From: Imperialibacter sp963977595
GTDB lineage: Bacteria; Bacteroidota; Bacteroidia; Cytophagales; Cyclobacteriaceae
Length of the DNA stretch: 64,000 nucleotides
Assembly (NCBI RefSeq): GCF_048007035.1
Contig: NZ_CP180355.1
Coordinates: 496,001-560,000 of the forward strand
Direction: 5' to 3'
A program made the position numbers and the translations under genes. The notes beneath the pieces are model-generated. The model was not told where the DNA came from. It made no database searches and worked only from the letters and a program-made list of their open reading frames with translations. This document shows positions 34,892 through 45,000 of this stretch, one piece after another (the first letter of the stretch is position 1; each line of letters opens with the position of its first letter).

Positions 34892-35944
34892 TCAAATATC
34901 CTTCACACACCTGAATCCTGTATGGTTGAGTCCTGAGTCGTGGCTGGAACTCATGCGGCGGGCTACCCGGTAGCCGCTGCAATAACTGTCGTTGCACAGA
35001 AAAGAACCGCCCCGCACCACATGCTTTTCAGCATACGGCTCGTTGGGATCGTAGAAGGAATCTGGGCCTTTTGGGTTTTCCACTTTACCCTGCTCCTCAG
35101 CCATTTTGTAGGCTTCTTCATGGTATTTGTCGGAGCACCATTCCCACACATTACCGGCCATATCATACAGCCCGTAGCCATTGGCTGGGAATGACTTGAC
35201 TGGTGCTGCACCAAAAAAGCCATCCTTCTCCTCGTTATCGTAGGGAAAGAAGCCCTGCCAGAAATTCGCTTTAGTAAATGCAGTCTCCACCGATTCATTA
35301 CCCCACGGGTATTTCACTCCATCCTGACCTCCCATCGAAGCCCACTCCCATTCTGCTTCAGTGGGCAATCTCTTGCCGGCCCACTCTGCGTATGCCAGGG
35401 CATCGTCGTAAGCGATATGCACAACAGGAAAATTCATTTTCCCATCAAGAGATGATCCTGGGCCTTCCGGGTGCTGCCAGTTGGCCCCAATCACCCACTC
35501 CCACCACTGGCTGTAGTCCCTGAGGTTGACGGGCCCAGCAGTTGCCCGAAAAACCAGCGAGCCGGGTGCCAGAATGGAATCAGCAGGCTTGGGCGTGCCT
35601 GGAGGCAACTGCTTCGCCATTTCTTCCCAGTCAATAGCTCTCTCGGCAATGGTCACATAGCCCGTGGCGTCAATAAATGCTTTGAACTGTGCATTGGTTA
35701 CCTCATGCTCATCCATGAAAAAGGCAGAAACCTCTACTTGATGATTAGGGTACTCATTGGGTGAAGCCTGATCCGATTTACCGCCCATAGTAAAGGCGCC
35801 GGATGGGATGAAGACCATTTCTTCGGGGGCATCAGCCGAGTCCCCAGCTTGCGACTGGGTTGCAGAAGAAGTATTGCTTGTTGGTGTAGAACAGGAAAAA
35901 AGTACTCCTGCGGTCAGAATAGAGATCCAAAGCTTGTTAATCAT
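34892..35944 (-). CDS. Formylglycine-generating enzyme, lipoprotein
   Basis: A 350-residue SUMF1-fold protein. The lipoprotein signal peptide ends LFSC (Cys 18), so it should sit in the periplasm or on a membrane facing it. The FGE-sulfatase domain runs from about 42 to 348. The C-terminal block HVVRGGSFLCNDSYCSGYR keeps both cysteines (C317 and C322) equivalent to the active-site pair of human FGE, so it is probably a true oxygen-dependent enzyme converting the cysteine of CxPxR in sulfatases to formylglycine. Three such sulfatases are encoded directly upstream on the same strand. A terminator lies between, so it may have separate expression. Confidence 0.87.
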   Translation of the reverse strand: MINKLWISILTAGVLFSCSTPTSNTSSATQSQAGDSADAPEEMVFIPSGAFTMGGKSDQASPNEYPNHQVEVSAFFMDEHEVTNAQFKAFIDATGYVTIAERAIDWEEMAKQLPPGTPKPADSILAPGSLVFRATAGPVNLRDYSQWWEWVIGANWQHPEGPGSSLDGKMNFPVVHIAYDDALAYAEWAGKRLPTEAEWEWASMGGQDGVKYPWGNESVETAFTKANFWQGFFPYDNEEKDGFFGAAPVKSFPANGYGLYDMAGNVWEWCSDKYHEEAYKMAEEQGKVENPKGPDSFYDPNEPYAEKHVVRGGSFLCNDSYCSGYRVARRMSSSHDSGLNHTGFRCVKDI

Positions 35945-35982
35945 TAAAGAGCATATTTTACAGTGGGCAAAATAAGAAATAA

Positions 35983-36004
35983 AATCGACCCAGATGGGTC
36001 GATT
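35983..36004 (-). terminator. Rho-independent terminator after the sulfatase gene
   Basis: Perfect 9-base arms AATCGACCC and GGGTCGATT around a 4-base loop. On the minus strand it is followed by a T-rich tract (TTTTATTTCTTATTTT). It lies 22 bases after the stop of the last sulfatase gene and separates it from the FGE gene. Confidence 0.8.
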
Positions 36005-36025
36005 CTACCTGGTATTCATTCAACC

Positions 36026-37498
36026 TTATTTGCTTTCGTTTGACAATGGCTCACCAATTCGCTTTTCCAACTGGTTGAGCACGGGCTCCACCCCAGCCTC
36101 ATGCTGTGCTACCATCTCTTCTATTTCCTTTGCTATTTGAGGGTTTTCTTCTATCACGTCATATTTTTCTGAGGGATCGACTGACAGATTAAATAGTTGA
36201 TATTTCGTCAGTTTCTCCAGCTTCTCAGGGTACCCCGCCGGATTATTCTTATAGAAGTAAAGCTTGTAATCACCTTTTCTAGCAGCGAATATCCGCTCCT
36301 GATGATAATAAATCATTTCATTTCTGGGAGATGAAGCGCCTGATTTTAACACTGGCGACAGATCGTAGCCGTCGTAAGTTCGGTCTTGCGGCAGCTCAAC
36401 CCCTGCAAGGCTGGCAAAGGTCGGCAGGATGTCCAGCGTGCTACCAATACCCGACACCACGTTTGGTTTGACAGTGCCCGGCCACCAGAAAATGGCTGGC
36501 TCCCGCTGGCCTCCCTCGTAACTAGTTCCCTTAGCACCATAAAGGGATCCTGAACTTCCTCCGTGGCTATTGAATATCACCCAGGGGCCATTGTCGGAGG
36601 TAAACACAACGAGTGTGTTTTTGTCTATGCCCAGTTTTTTCAAAGTCTCCACAATCTGGCCGGCACTCCAATCTATTTCTTCTATAACGTCTCCGTAAAG
36701 ACCCCGTTCGCTTGTGCCTCTAAACTCGTCGGAGGTAAAAAGTGGCACGTGGGGCAGGTTGTGCGCCAGGTACAGGAAGAAAGGCTTGTCCTTGTTATCG
36801 GTGATAAACTTGACCGCTTCTTCGGTGTATCTTTTCGTTATCGTATTTTGATCAGCAGGTCTTTCGACGATCTCCTCGTTGCGCATAAGCGGCACATTGA
36901 AATTCTCGACCTTCGGATCCATGAATACCTTTCTTTGGTCACCGCCTTCTACCGAAACCCTGTCCATATCGTTGCTGTAAGGAATGCCAAAATAAGAATC
37001 AAAGCCATGACTGGTGGGTAAGTACTGAGGCAGGTGCCCCAGGTGCCATTTACCTACCGCAGCCGTGGCATAACCTGCTCCCTTTAACGCCTTGGCAATG
37101 GTGATTTCAGTTTGAGGCAGACCGCCATCAGAGTCTGGGAAGAGCACCCAGCGTTTGTTGCTGGTCATCCCATTTCGCACAGCATATCGGCCGGTGAGCA
37201 AGCAAGCCCTGGAGGGTGTACATACGTTTGCTGCCACGTAGAAATTTGTCCACTTCTGGCCTTCGTATGCCATCTTGTCGAGATTGGGTGTTTTGATGGT
37301 GGGGTGGCCGTAAACACCTAAATCACCATAGCCCATGTCGTCAGCGAAGATGACGACGAAGTTGGGTGTCGCTGATGGCGCCTCCTCCGCCGACTCCTCT
37401 TTTTGGCTAGAACTTGTGCAGCCATAAAACATAATCAGCAGACCCAATAGCGGCCATTTAAGACTGAACACTCCTACTTTTTTTTGTGATTTCTCCAT
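36026..37498 (-). CDS. Sulfatase, type I (lipoprotein)
   Basis: A 490-residue arylsulfatase-family enzyme that hydrolyses sulfate esters. It has a lipoprotein signal peptide (lipobox LIMFYGC, Cys 27). The metal-binding start FADDMGYGDLGVYG is near residues 51-64; the maturation motif CTPSR holds the catalytic cysteine C93, to become formylglycine, followed by LLTGRY. Further active-site residues are KWHLGH near 151 and FTSDNGPW near 300. It is the third sulfatase of the locus. The nature of the sulfated sugar cannot be read off directly. It is probably surface-exposed or periplasmic. Confidence 0.92.
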   Translation of the reverse strand: MEKSQKKVGVFSLKWPLLGLLIMFYGCTSSSQKEESAEEAPSATPNFVVIFADDMGYGDLGVYGHPTIKTPNLDKMAYEGQKWTNFYVAANVCTPSRACLLTGRYAVRNGMTSNKRWVLFPDSDGGLPQTEITIAKALKGAGYATAAVGKWHLGHLPQYLPTSHGFDSYFGIPYSNDMDRVSVEGGDQRKVFMDPKVENFNVPLMRNEEIVERPADQNTITKRYTEEAVKFITDNKDKPFFLYLAHNLPHVPLFTSDEFRGTSERGLYGDVIEEIDWSAGQIVETLKKLGIDKNTLVVFTSDNGPWVIFNSHGGSSGSLYGAKGTSYEGGQREPAIFWWPGTVKPNVVSGIGSTLDILPTFASLAGVELPQDRTYDGYDLSPVLKSGASSPRNEMIYYHQERIFAARKGDYKLYFYKNNPAGYPEKLEKLTKYQLFNLSVDPSEKYDVIEENPQIAKEIEEMVAQHEAGVEPVLNQLEKRIGEPLSNESK

Positions 37499-37634
37499 CA
37501 GAATAAATTTTAATTGCTCTATCTAACTAGTGATGTCGGCGAAGAAAGTTCATAAAACCGCCTGACATGGACAATTCATGCCAGTGGTTTTACAACACTC
37601 ACCAACCAAACTACATTTTTTTACAGTTCATTAT

Positions 37635-39005
37635 TTATTTGCTCCCGTCTACAGGCTTTTGCCACGGAACCTGCCCCCCCTGCTGAATATGTTGCATCAA
37701 AAGCGCATTGAGTTTTTTGTAGACGTCAGGGTTCTCCTTTATTACATCTTTTTCCTCTTTTGGGTCTTCCTTCAAATTGAACAGCTCTAGCGGTTGATAA
37801 GGGCTGTTCTGCACAAGCTTCCAGTCTCCCAACCTAAGTGCATAGATGGAAAGCCCGCCGTAGGTAGCTCCGCCTTCTCTTCTTGTAAAATACATTGGCC
37901 GGGTTTCCGTTGGCGGCTGAGCGCCAAGCAAGGTAGCCAGGAAGCTCCGCCCTTCAATTGGCTCGCTGGCTCTCAAACCTGCTACTTCCAGCAAAGTTGG
38001 ATAAAGATCCATGCTGAGGTTCATTTGCGGAGATATCGCACCTGGCTTGATCTTGCCAGTCCAGGTTATGCTTGTGGGCACTTTCAACCCTCCTTCGTAC
38101 ATGCTCTGTTTCCCGTCACGCAGTGGCCCGTTGTTGGCTTCGCTCGGGAGGTGTCCGCCATTGTCACTGCTAAAAATGATTAAAGTATTGTCGTACTGAC
38201 CACTTTCTTTCAACGCCTGAAGAACTTTGCCGATTCCATCGTCGAGGTGTTCAATAAAGGCCACCAGTGAGGCCCTCTTTTCAGTAATACCAGGCTCTCT
38301 TTGCTTCACTTTTTCCAGCCAGTCTGTTGGAGGCTGCACAGGGAAATGTGGGGCATTATAAGCCAGGTACAAGAAGAAAGGCTTGCTATCCTTCGCTTCA
38401 TTTTTGATGTAGTCAATAGACCATTTAGTAAACAAATCAGTCGCATGGCCTTCCGGGTCAATCACCTGCTTGTTGTGCCGCATGTAGTTGATGTCATGGC
38501 GGCGATGCGCCCAATAATCGTCCATCATGTCGCCCAGCCAGCCGTGGAAGTAGTCGAAACCACGGTCATTTGGGATGTTGGGAGACTCCAGTCCAAGGTG
38601 CCACTTACCGATAATGGCAGTGTTATACCCCGCCTCTTTCAGTTTTTTTGGCAGCAGGATTGCTTTAGGGTCAAGGTAGCCCCAGTTATCTTCCTGGTAG
38701 GTTCTGATTACACCGGGCACCCCCACATAGTCCTGATACCGCCCGGTAAGCAATGCGGCCCTGGTGGGTGAGCAAACGGGGCAGTTAGCATAGAAATTAT
38801 CAAACCTCATCCCTTCAGCCGTCAACTTGTCTATATAAGGCGTTCGGATGTCCTCGGTGCCGTAGTACGACACATCATGGTATCCCTGATCATCGGTGAG
38901 AATGAGCAGAATATTAGGCTTTGCAGTAGAAACAGTTTTCTGGGCTCTCGCTGCAAAGGCGATGCAGGCTACCAGCATCAACAGCAAATATCGTTTTCGA
39001 AACAT
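37635..39005 (-). CDS. Sulfatase, type I (exported)
   Basis: A sulfatase of 456 residues from the chosen start at 39005 (MFRKRYLLLMLVACIAFAARAQ is a normal signal peptide; an upstream in-frame ATG at 39053 would add 16 residues before it). ILTDDQGYHDVSYYG, the maturation motif CSPTR with cysteine C78, KWHLG near residue 134 and FSSDNGGHLPSE near 275 are present. A C-terminal LFNLKEDPKEEKDV region, common to arylsulfatases, is intact. It lies between two other sulfatases on the same strand and belongs with the SusC/SusD genes upstream. Confidence 0.92.
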   Translation of the reverse strand: MFRKRYLLLMLVACIAFAARAQKTVSTAKPNILLILTDDQGYHDVSYYGTEDIRTPYIDKLTAEGMRFDNFYANCPVCSPTRAALLTGRYQDYVGVPGVIRTYQEDNWGYLDPKAILLPKKLKEAGYNTAIIGKWHLGLESPNIPNDRGFDYFHGWLGDMMDDYWAHRRHDINYMRHNKQVIDPEGHATDLFTKWSIDYIKNEAKDSKPFFLYLAYNAPHFPVQPPTDWLEKVKQREPGITEKRASLVAFIEHLDDGIGKVLQALKESGQYDNTLIIFSSDNGGHLPSEANNGPLRDGKQSMYEGGLKVPTSITWTGKIKPGAISPQMNLSMDLYPTLLEVAGLRASEPIEGRSFLATLLGAQPPTETRPMYFTRREGGATYGGLSIYALRLGDWKLVQNSPYQPLELFNLKEDPKEEKDVIKENPDVYKKLNALLMQHIQQGGQVPWQKPVDGSK

Positions 39006-39096
39006 AAAATCAACTCTTTTCAATCCGTCAAAAAATTCTATTCTCAGAGCCATAGCAAGGCTTCATTTCTCTTGCTGGCTACGAAATAGTCCTGTG

Positions 39097-40485
39097 CTAT
39101 CTCTTCTCTGCACCATATTTTGGTCTTAGCTGTGCGTCCAGCGTAGCGTCAAATGATGCTGCCGTCTTCCTCAGTTTTTCTACTACATCAGGGTGGGCAG
39201 ATTCAACATTCTTCGTTTCGCCTATGTCGGTCGACAGGTTGTAAAGCCAGGGTAATGCTGTCGTTGGCCTGGTATTGAGCAGCGCTTCCTCCACAGGTTG
39301 CTTCCCGGCCCATCGTTCACTAGGCTCGGCAAGGTGCAACTTCCAGTCTCCCTGGCGGATGGCAGCCAGTTTGCCATCTCTGCCGTAATAGCAAAGGAAT
39401 TCATACTCTGATTTGGCCCTGTCGCCAGTTAGCAGTGGCAAAATATTATGACCGTCGATCGCTCGTTCCTTCGACACTTTGGCACCCACAATCTTGGCTA
39501 TTGTTGGATAGAAGTCCATCATAGTAGCGAGCTCATGGGAAACACTTCCCGCCTTGATCTTTTCAGGCCAGCGGACAATGAGCGGTACCCGGAATCCTGC
39601 CTCCCAGGTGCTTCCTTTCCCACCATGCAGTGGCGCAGCGGCTACTCCGGCAGGGCCGTTGTCCGAGGTGAAAATCACAATTGTATTATCCAGAATGCCA
39701 TGTTTCTCCAGCTCCTTCACAATCTCTCCGCAGCTCCAGTCCAGCTCCTCTGTCATATCCTGATAAAGCCCTCTGAACCCTTCATGTCTTCTGAATTGGG
39801 GAGATGCGTATAGAGGGATATGGATGGCGCTGTGGGCCATGTAAAGAAAGAAAGGCTTATTACTATTTTCCTGAATGAATGACCTGGCTTCCCGGGTGTA
39901 GTCCATCGTGATCTGATCGTAATCCAGGTCTTTGTTTGCTTTCACAAGCTGGTTGTTCCGGTAAAGATCAGACCGACCATGGTTGGGGCCAGGCATGCCA
40001 TAGTAGTAGTCAAAGCCCTGGGCATTTGGCTTTACCTCAGGCAACAAGCCAAGGTGCCACTTACCAATCATGCCTGTGGCGTACCCCTGCTCTTTAAGCA
40101 TTTCTGCCAGGGTGAATTCGTTAGGATTCAATCCATTTTTTGTGTCAGGATACAACACCTCCACATGTAAATCCACTCGTTTCGGGTAGCTTCCTGTCAT
40201 CAGACTTGCTCTGGTAGGCGTGCAAACACCCGCCGGCGCATAGAAGTTGGTAAAACGAATACCTTCTGCTGCCAGCTTGTCCAAATTGGGCGTACGGATC
40301 CAGGTGGATCCGTAACTGCTCAAATCTGCATAGCCTAAGTCGTCGGCTAGTATGAAGACAATATTGGGCTTCTTGCTGGCAACTGCTTTAGCATGATGGG
40401 GGCTCGATAACACCAAACCCACCATCAACACTAAAACTCCAACTAATCCACCTAACCTCGTGCTGTTTCCAATGCAGGCCGTCAT
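39097..40485 (-). CDS. Sulfatase, type I (exported)
   Basis: A sulfatase of about 462 residues. The start is taken as ATG at 40485, which overlaps the TAA of susD (TAATG); a TTG two codons earlier is possible. An N-terminal signal segment ends around AKAVA (about residue 36). Features are FILADDLGYADLSSYG, the maturation motif CTPTR with the catalytic cysteine at C88, KWHLGLLPE near 142 and FTSDNGPAG near 270. Direct coupling to susD places it as the first sulfatase acting on the glycan bound by the SusCD complex. Confidence 0.92.
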   Translation of the reverse strand: MTACIGNSTRLGGLVGVLVLMVGLVLSSPHHAKAVASKKPNIVFILADDLGYADLSSYGSTWIRTPNLDKLAAEGIRFTNFYAPAGVCTPTRASLMTGSYPKRVDLHVEVLYPDTKNGLNPNEFTLAEMLKEQGYATGMIGKWHLGLLPEVKPNAQGFDYYYGMPGPNHGRSDLYRNNQLVKANKDLDYDQITMDYTREARSFIQENSNKPFFLYMAHSAIHIPLYASPQFRRHEGFRGLYQDMTEELDWSCGEIVKELEKHGILDNTIVIFTSDNGPAGVAAAPLHGGKGSTWEAGFRVPLIVRWPEKIKAGSVSHELATMMDFYPTIAKIVGAKVSKERAIDGHNILPLLTGDRAKSEYEFLCYYGRDGKLAAIRQGDWKLHLAEPSERWAGKQPVEEALLNTRPTTALPWLYNLSTDIGETKNVESAHPDVVEKLRKTAASFDATLDAQLRPKYGAEKR

Positions 40486-42047
40486 TACCAACCAGGGTTT
40501 TGAACGAGGTTTTCGTTCAGCGAAATCTCACTGTTGGGGATTGGTAGCAGGTCGTAATAGTCCAGGTATCCATTAGGAAACTTGGTCTCTATAAGGCCGC
40601 CTGTGTGATCCTTTATCTCAACAGGGTAGATATCCGCACCGATTTTCCATCTTCTGATGTCAGACCAGTAAAGCCCTTCGAGTGCAAACTCGATTCTTCT
40701 TTCATGCCTAAGCTTTTCTCTTGCCACTTCTACTGAAAGACCCATAGGCAGGGCTGTGATTTTCACATCGTCTCTTTCAGTCCTGACTCTGTTGATCAAT
40801 GCCACGGCTTCATCGATGTTACCGCCTGTTTCTATGATGGCTTCTGCCTTTGCAAGGAGAACGTCTGCGTATCTCATCACAATATTGTTGAGCGAAGACT
40901 GGCCCGAAACTGGCAATGAAGCCTCCGGTTCGATACGGTACTTTCTGCTGCTCAAATGCTTGAACCTGTTGCCTGGATGATTGAATGCACCTCCCGGATA
41001 GATGTAGTTTGGAAACTGGTAGCCCAGAATAAACGAGCCCGGGGTAACCACTGTAAACTTCAATCGTGGATCACGGTTCTCATATTTATTGTCGGGGTCA
41101 ACCGGAGATCCGTCTATAGTTTCGTAAGCGTTCACCAAGTCATCGGTAGGTACGTAGCGGCTACCACGGGTCCAACTGCCTGTACCGGTACCGCAGTACT
41201 GATCGTGAAGGGAGCCCTGAGAGTTTTCACCAGAAATGTACTGAACATCGAAAAGTACCTCCTCATTATTTTCATTTTCCAACCTGAACAGCCCCTCGTA
41301 GCTGGGAAACAGGGAATACTTGCCCAATGCGTCTATTTGATCTACCACAGTCAACACTTCCTGATATTTGCCCTGATACAGCAGCGCTCTCATTTTCAAT
41401 CCCAAGGCAGCACCTTTAGTTGCCCTACCTACTTCAGGAGCGTCAGAAGGCAGGTTCTGAATTGCCTCGTCATAATCGGCAATGGCCTGGGACCATGTGT
41501 CGGCCAATGTAGCCCTTGCAATTGTTCTGGCTTCCTCGGTTGTCAGAGATGATTCGATGATAGGCACCCCTCCGTAGGAATCAGCCAGCAACGAATAAGC
41601 CAGCCCTCTCAGAAAGTGGGCCTCACCCTCGTACAATAGCTTTGCTTCGGTATTAAGCTCGACCTTTTTGATTGATTCAAGGAGGTAATTTGCACGGAAA
41701 ATGATGCCATAGCACCTTGTCCAGCGGAAGGTGACAATGTCGCCATCGTTGGCCGAAAGCTGCCCGTTCCCGGTTTTTGCTATGGGTGTGTTGCCCCAGT
41801 TGAAAGCATTTGGAGTGGCCCCGTCAAGTACACCAAAGCCGAAAAGCCCCTCATTGTAAATCGAGTTCTCTCTTAAGTGAGCATATGCGCCGTTGAGCAG
41901 CAATTTTATGTCCGACTCGTTTTGAGGAAAATTAGCCGAAGTAATCTTGTCTTCCGGAAAAAGATCCAGGAATTCATCTGCACAGCTTGTGGCAGAAAGG
42001 AGTAGCACTGTTAGTAGGGTATATGTAAATATATTTTTGATTCTCAT
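40485..42047 (-). CDS. SusD/RagB-family outer-membrane nutrient-binding lipoprotein
   Basis: A 520-residue surface lipoprotein. Signal peptide and lipobox LSATSC place the acylated cysteine at residue 22. The N-terminal SusD-like domain (ADEFLDLFPEDKIT onward) and the C-terminal RagB/SusD domain with LLAKAEAIIETGGNIDEAV and LINRVR, near residues 395-425, are clear. It forms the lid over the SusC barrel and binds oligosaccharides. It begins 4 bases after susC and overlaps the sulfatase gene by one base, so the SusC-SusD-sulfatase order is a single translation-coupled unit. Confidence 0.93.
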   Translation of the reverse strand: MRIKNIFTYTLLTVLLLSATSCADEFLDLFPEDKITSANFPQNESDIKLLLNGAYAHLRENSIYNEGLFGFGVLDGATPNAFNWGNTPIAKTGNGQLSANDGDIVTFRWTRCYGIIFRANYLLESIKKVELNTEAKLLYEGEAHFLRGLAYSLLADSYGGVPIIESSLTTEEARTIARATLADTWSQAIADYDEAIQNLPSDAPEVGRATKGAALGLKMRALLYQGKYQEVLTVVDQIDALGKYSLFPSYEGLFRLENENNEEVLFDVQYISGENSQGSLHDQYCGTGTGSWTRGSRYVPTDDLVNAYETIDGSPVDPDNKYENRDPRLKFTVVTPGSFILGYQFPNYIYPGGAFNHPGNRFKHLSSRKYRIEPEASLPVSGQSSLNNIVMRYADVLLAKAEAIIETGGNIDEAVALINRVRTERDDVKITALPMGLSVEVAREKLRHERRIEFALEGLYWSDIRRWKIGADIYPVEIKDHTGGLIETKFPNGYLDYYDLLPIPNSEISLNENLVQNPGW

Positions 42048-42051
42048 GATC

Positions 42052-45000
42052 TTAGAAGTTAAGGTTAATACCAGTTGTAACTATGACAGGAATCGGATAG
42101 AGATTGTATCCGTTGTCGAACGTGTTTCTTTCGGGGTCATACCCTTCGTAATCTTTGCTCACAATAGAAAAAACGTTCTGTGCATTGGCAAAAAGGTAAA
42201 TCCTTTGAAAGCCGACTCTTTCGAGTACGCTTTTGTCGAATGCGTAGCCAACCTGGATATTCTTAAGCTTGATATAATTGAGTTTTCGTACCCAATACGA
42301 TGACTGCTGATTGTCCCAGGAATTGTTGAACCGGATCATTGGCACATCTGTATTGGTGTTTTCAGGTGTCCAGGCATCTCTCCATGTTTCGGAAAAAACC
42401 TGGTTTTCAAAACTGATATTGGTAAAGTTGTTCTGCGTGTAGACATTCACGCCACCAATCCCCTGAAAGAGAATATTCAAGTCGAAACCTTTGTATTTAA
42501 GGCTGGAAGTAATACCAAATGTCAGCTTGGGTATTGTGTTACCTAAACCCTGCTTATCTTCGAAGCCAAGTCTTCCGTCACCATTTACGTCCTCGAATCT
42601 GATATTACCAGCCTTTGGCTTAAACCCGTTAGCGTTCATATGCTCCAGCGCCTCGTTATCAGATTGGTAGATACCCTCTGCCTTGAATCCATACAACGAC
42701 TGATAGGAGTATCCCTCTCTGATAAGATATAGCTGGTCTGGAGAATCACCACCTCTGAACTTCGTTACTTCATTGTCTATGTAGGTGAAATTCATGCCAA
42801 CGTTGTAGCCAAAAACATCTCTGTTCATGGAGTGATTATCGTAATTGACAATGAACTCAAGGCCGCTGTTTACCATCTCACCTACGTTTTCATAAGGTGC
42901 TGTAATACCTCCCATGATCCGTGGGATGGGCAGCTGGACTATGATATCGGTGGTTTCCTTTTTGAAGTAGTCGGCTTCTACTGTTACTTTTCCGTCAAAC
43001 AAACCCATATCAATTCCCACATCCAATGTGGAGCTGGTTTCCCAGGTAATATTCTGGTCAACCAGGGATGTGACAGCCGCACCAGGTGAAAACACGCCGC
43101 CATAGCTGTAGCTCAACGGGTTGCTTTGCTCGATTACGGTGAGATAAGGCCAGTAGCCGGCGATGTTCTGATTCCCCAGCTGCCCCCAGGAGGCACGCAG
43201 TTTCAAATTGCTGAAGAGGCCCACATTTTGCATAAAGGGCTCATCGATGATTCTCCAACCAGCCGAAAAACCTGGAAATACACCCCAGCGGCTGCCATCC
43301 ATAAATCTGGAAGATGCATCGGCCCGGAGGTTCACTTCAAACAGGTACCTGTCAAGAAAGGCGTAATTAACCCTGCCGAAGTAGGAGTACATGTTTAGTC
43401 CGACGAAGTTACCTGTTCCCTGAATACCGGAGGTTCCTGCATCCACCTGGGTAAGGCCCTCTTTTGGCGCCATCGTTCTGCGGGCATACAGATCCTTGAT
43501 GTTTGTTGATTGAAGCTGAATACCCACTGTGGAAGAAATGTCGTGCTGCTCGGCAAACGTTTTGTGATAGTTAAGGGTGCTGAATAAGCTATTATTGATT
43601 GTTGCAACGTTTCTTCTGCTGATCTCTAACCCCTCCCGGTTAAAGTTTTTCGTTGTGGTTTCCACACCAGTATCTGTGTAGCCAAACACACTCTCGTTGA
43701 ATTTGTCTGTCAATGCCCAGTTATTCGTTGAGGCAATGGTTGTTTTAACATTCAGCCCCTCTGCAAGCTTCACTTCTGCAAACGCATTGATGGTGGCATA
43801 GTGAATGTCCGTGTTCGTTTTCCCATTGTCCGCATCAATCAGTGGGTTTCTGTTGTCATAGAGCAGGTTGCCTCCGTTATCAAGTGCCTGAACAGATCCA
43901 TATCTGCCATCGGCTGTGTACGGAGCAATGAATGGAGCAGCTCCTCCAAGCATCTCAAAAACACGCCCCAGCGAGCCATAGGTAGCATCGGCATAAGGCT
44001 CATTTGAGTTTTTTCTTATGTAGTTTAACCGGCCACCCACGTTCAGCCATTTATTTACATTATTCTCCACATTGGCCCTTATGCCATAACGCTGAGAACT
44101 GGTGTTGGGCACCATTCCATCCTGGTTGAGGTAATTGAATGAAAGAAATGAAGAAGTTTGTTCTGACCCGCCGCTCAGCGACAAGTTATGCTCCTGAATA
44201 CCCGCATTTTGGAAAAGTTCGTCAAACCAGTCGGTGTTTGGGTATTTGTATTTGTCGTTACCATTGTTGAAATCGTTAATCAGGTAATCGGGGAAAAGAG
44301 CACTTGCGCCATCATTAATCAAGCCCTGGTTGATAATATCCATTACCTCTGCGCTATTCGTAATCGAGTTGTACCGCCTGCCAAGGCGCTGCGTGCCAAC
44401 GTATGAGGATACGTTCACAGACATTTTGTCTCCCTTCTTACCGAGCTTAGTGGTAACAAGGATAACTCCGTTGGCTGCTTTCGATCCGTAGATAGCGGCA
44501 CTGGCGGCATCCTTCAAAATGGTTACACTCTCTATGTCATTAGGATTTAGTTGGTCAAATGATCCCTCGATACCATCCACCATTACCAACGGGTTTGAAT
44601 TATTGAGCGTACCCCAGCCCCTTACCCGCAGTTGGGCACCGTCGCTACCGGGCTTGCCTGAATTCTGGCTCACCCAAAGGCCGGTCGCTTTACCACCAAG
44701 TGCCTGGGAGGCATTGGTGATTGGTCGGTTGTTGGTCTCGTCGTCAAACTTGACCGAAGAAACCGCACCCGTGAGGTTGATTTTCTTTTGCTCGCCAAAT
44801 CCTACTACCACTATCTCTTCGAGGCTTGTTACGTCTTCCTCAAGAACCACGTCCAGGGTTTGCTTGCCGCCGATCGGCACTTCTTTCGCTTTATAACCCA
44901 CAAAGCTAAGCACCAGGGTAGCACTTTCGTCAGCCGAAATCTTGTAATAGCCCTCAAAATCGGTGATTGTACCGTTGCTAGTACCTTTCTCAAGAACATT

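Noticed and set aside
34892..35944. FGE considered as a generic SUMF1 domain protein (gliding or other role)
   Set aside because: Both catalytic cysteines and the human-like GGSFLCxxxxC spacing are kept and sulfatase genes are next to it, so the true FGE call is preferred.
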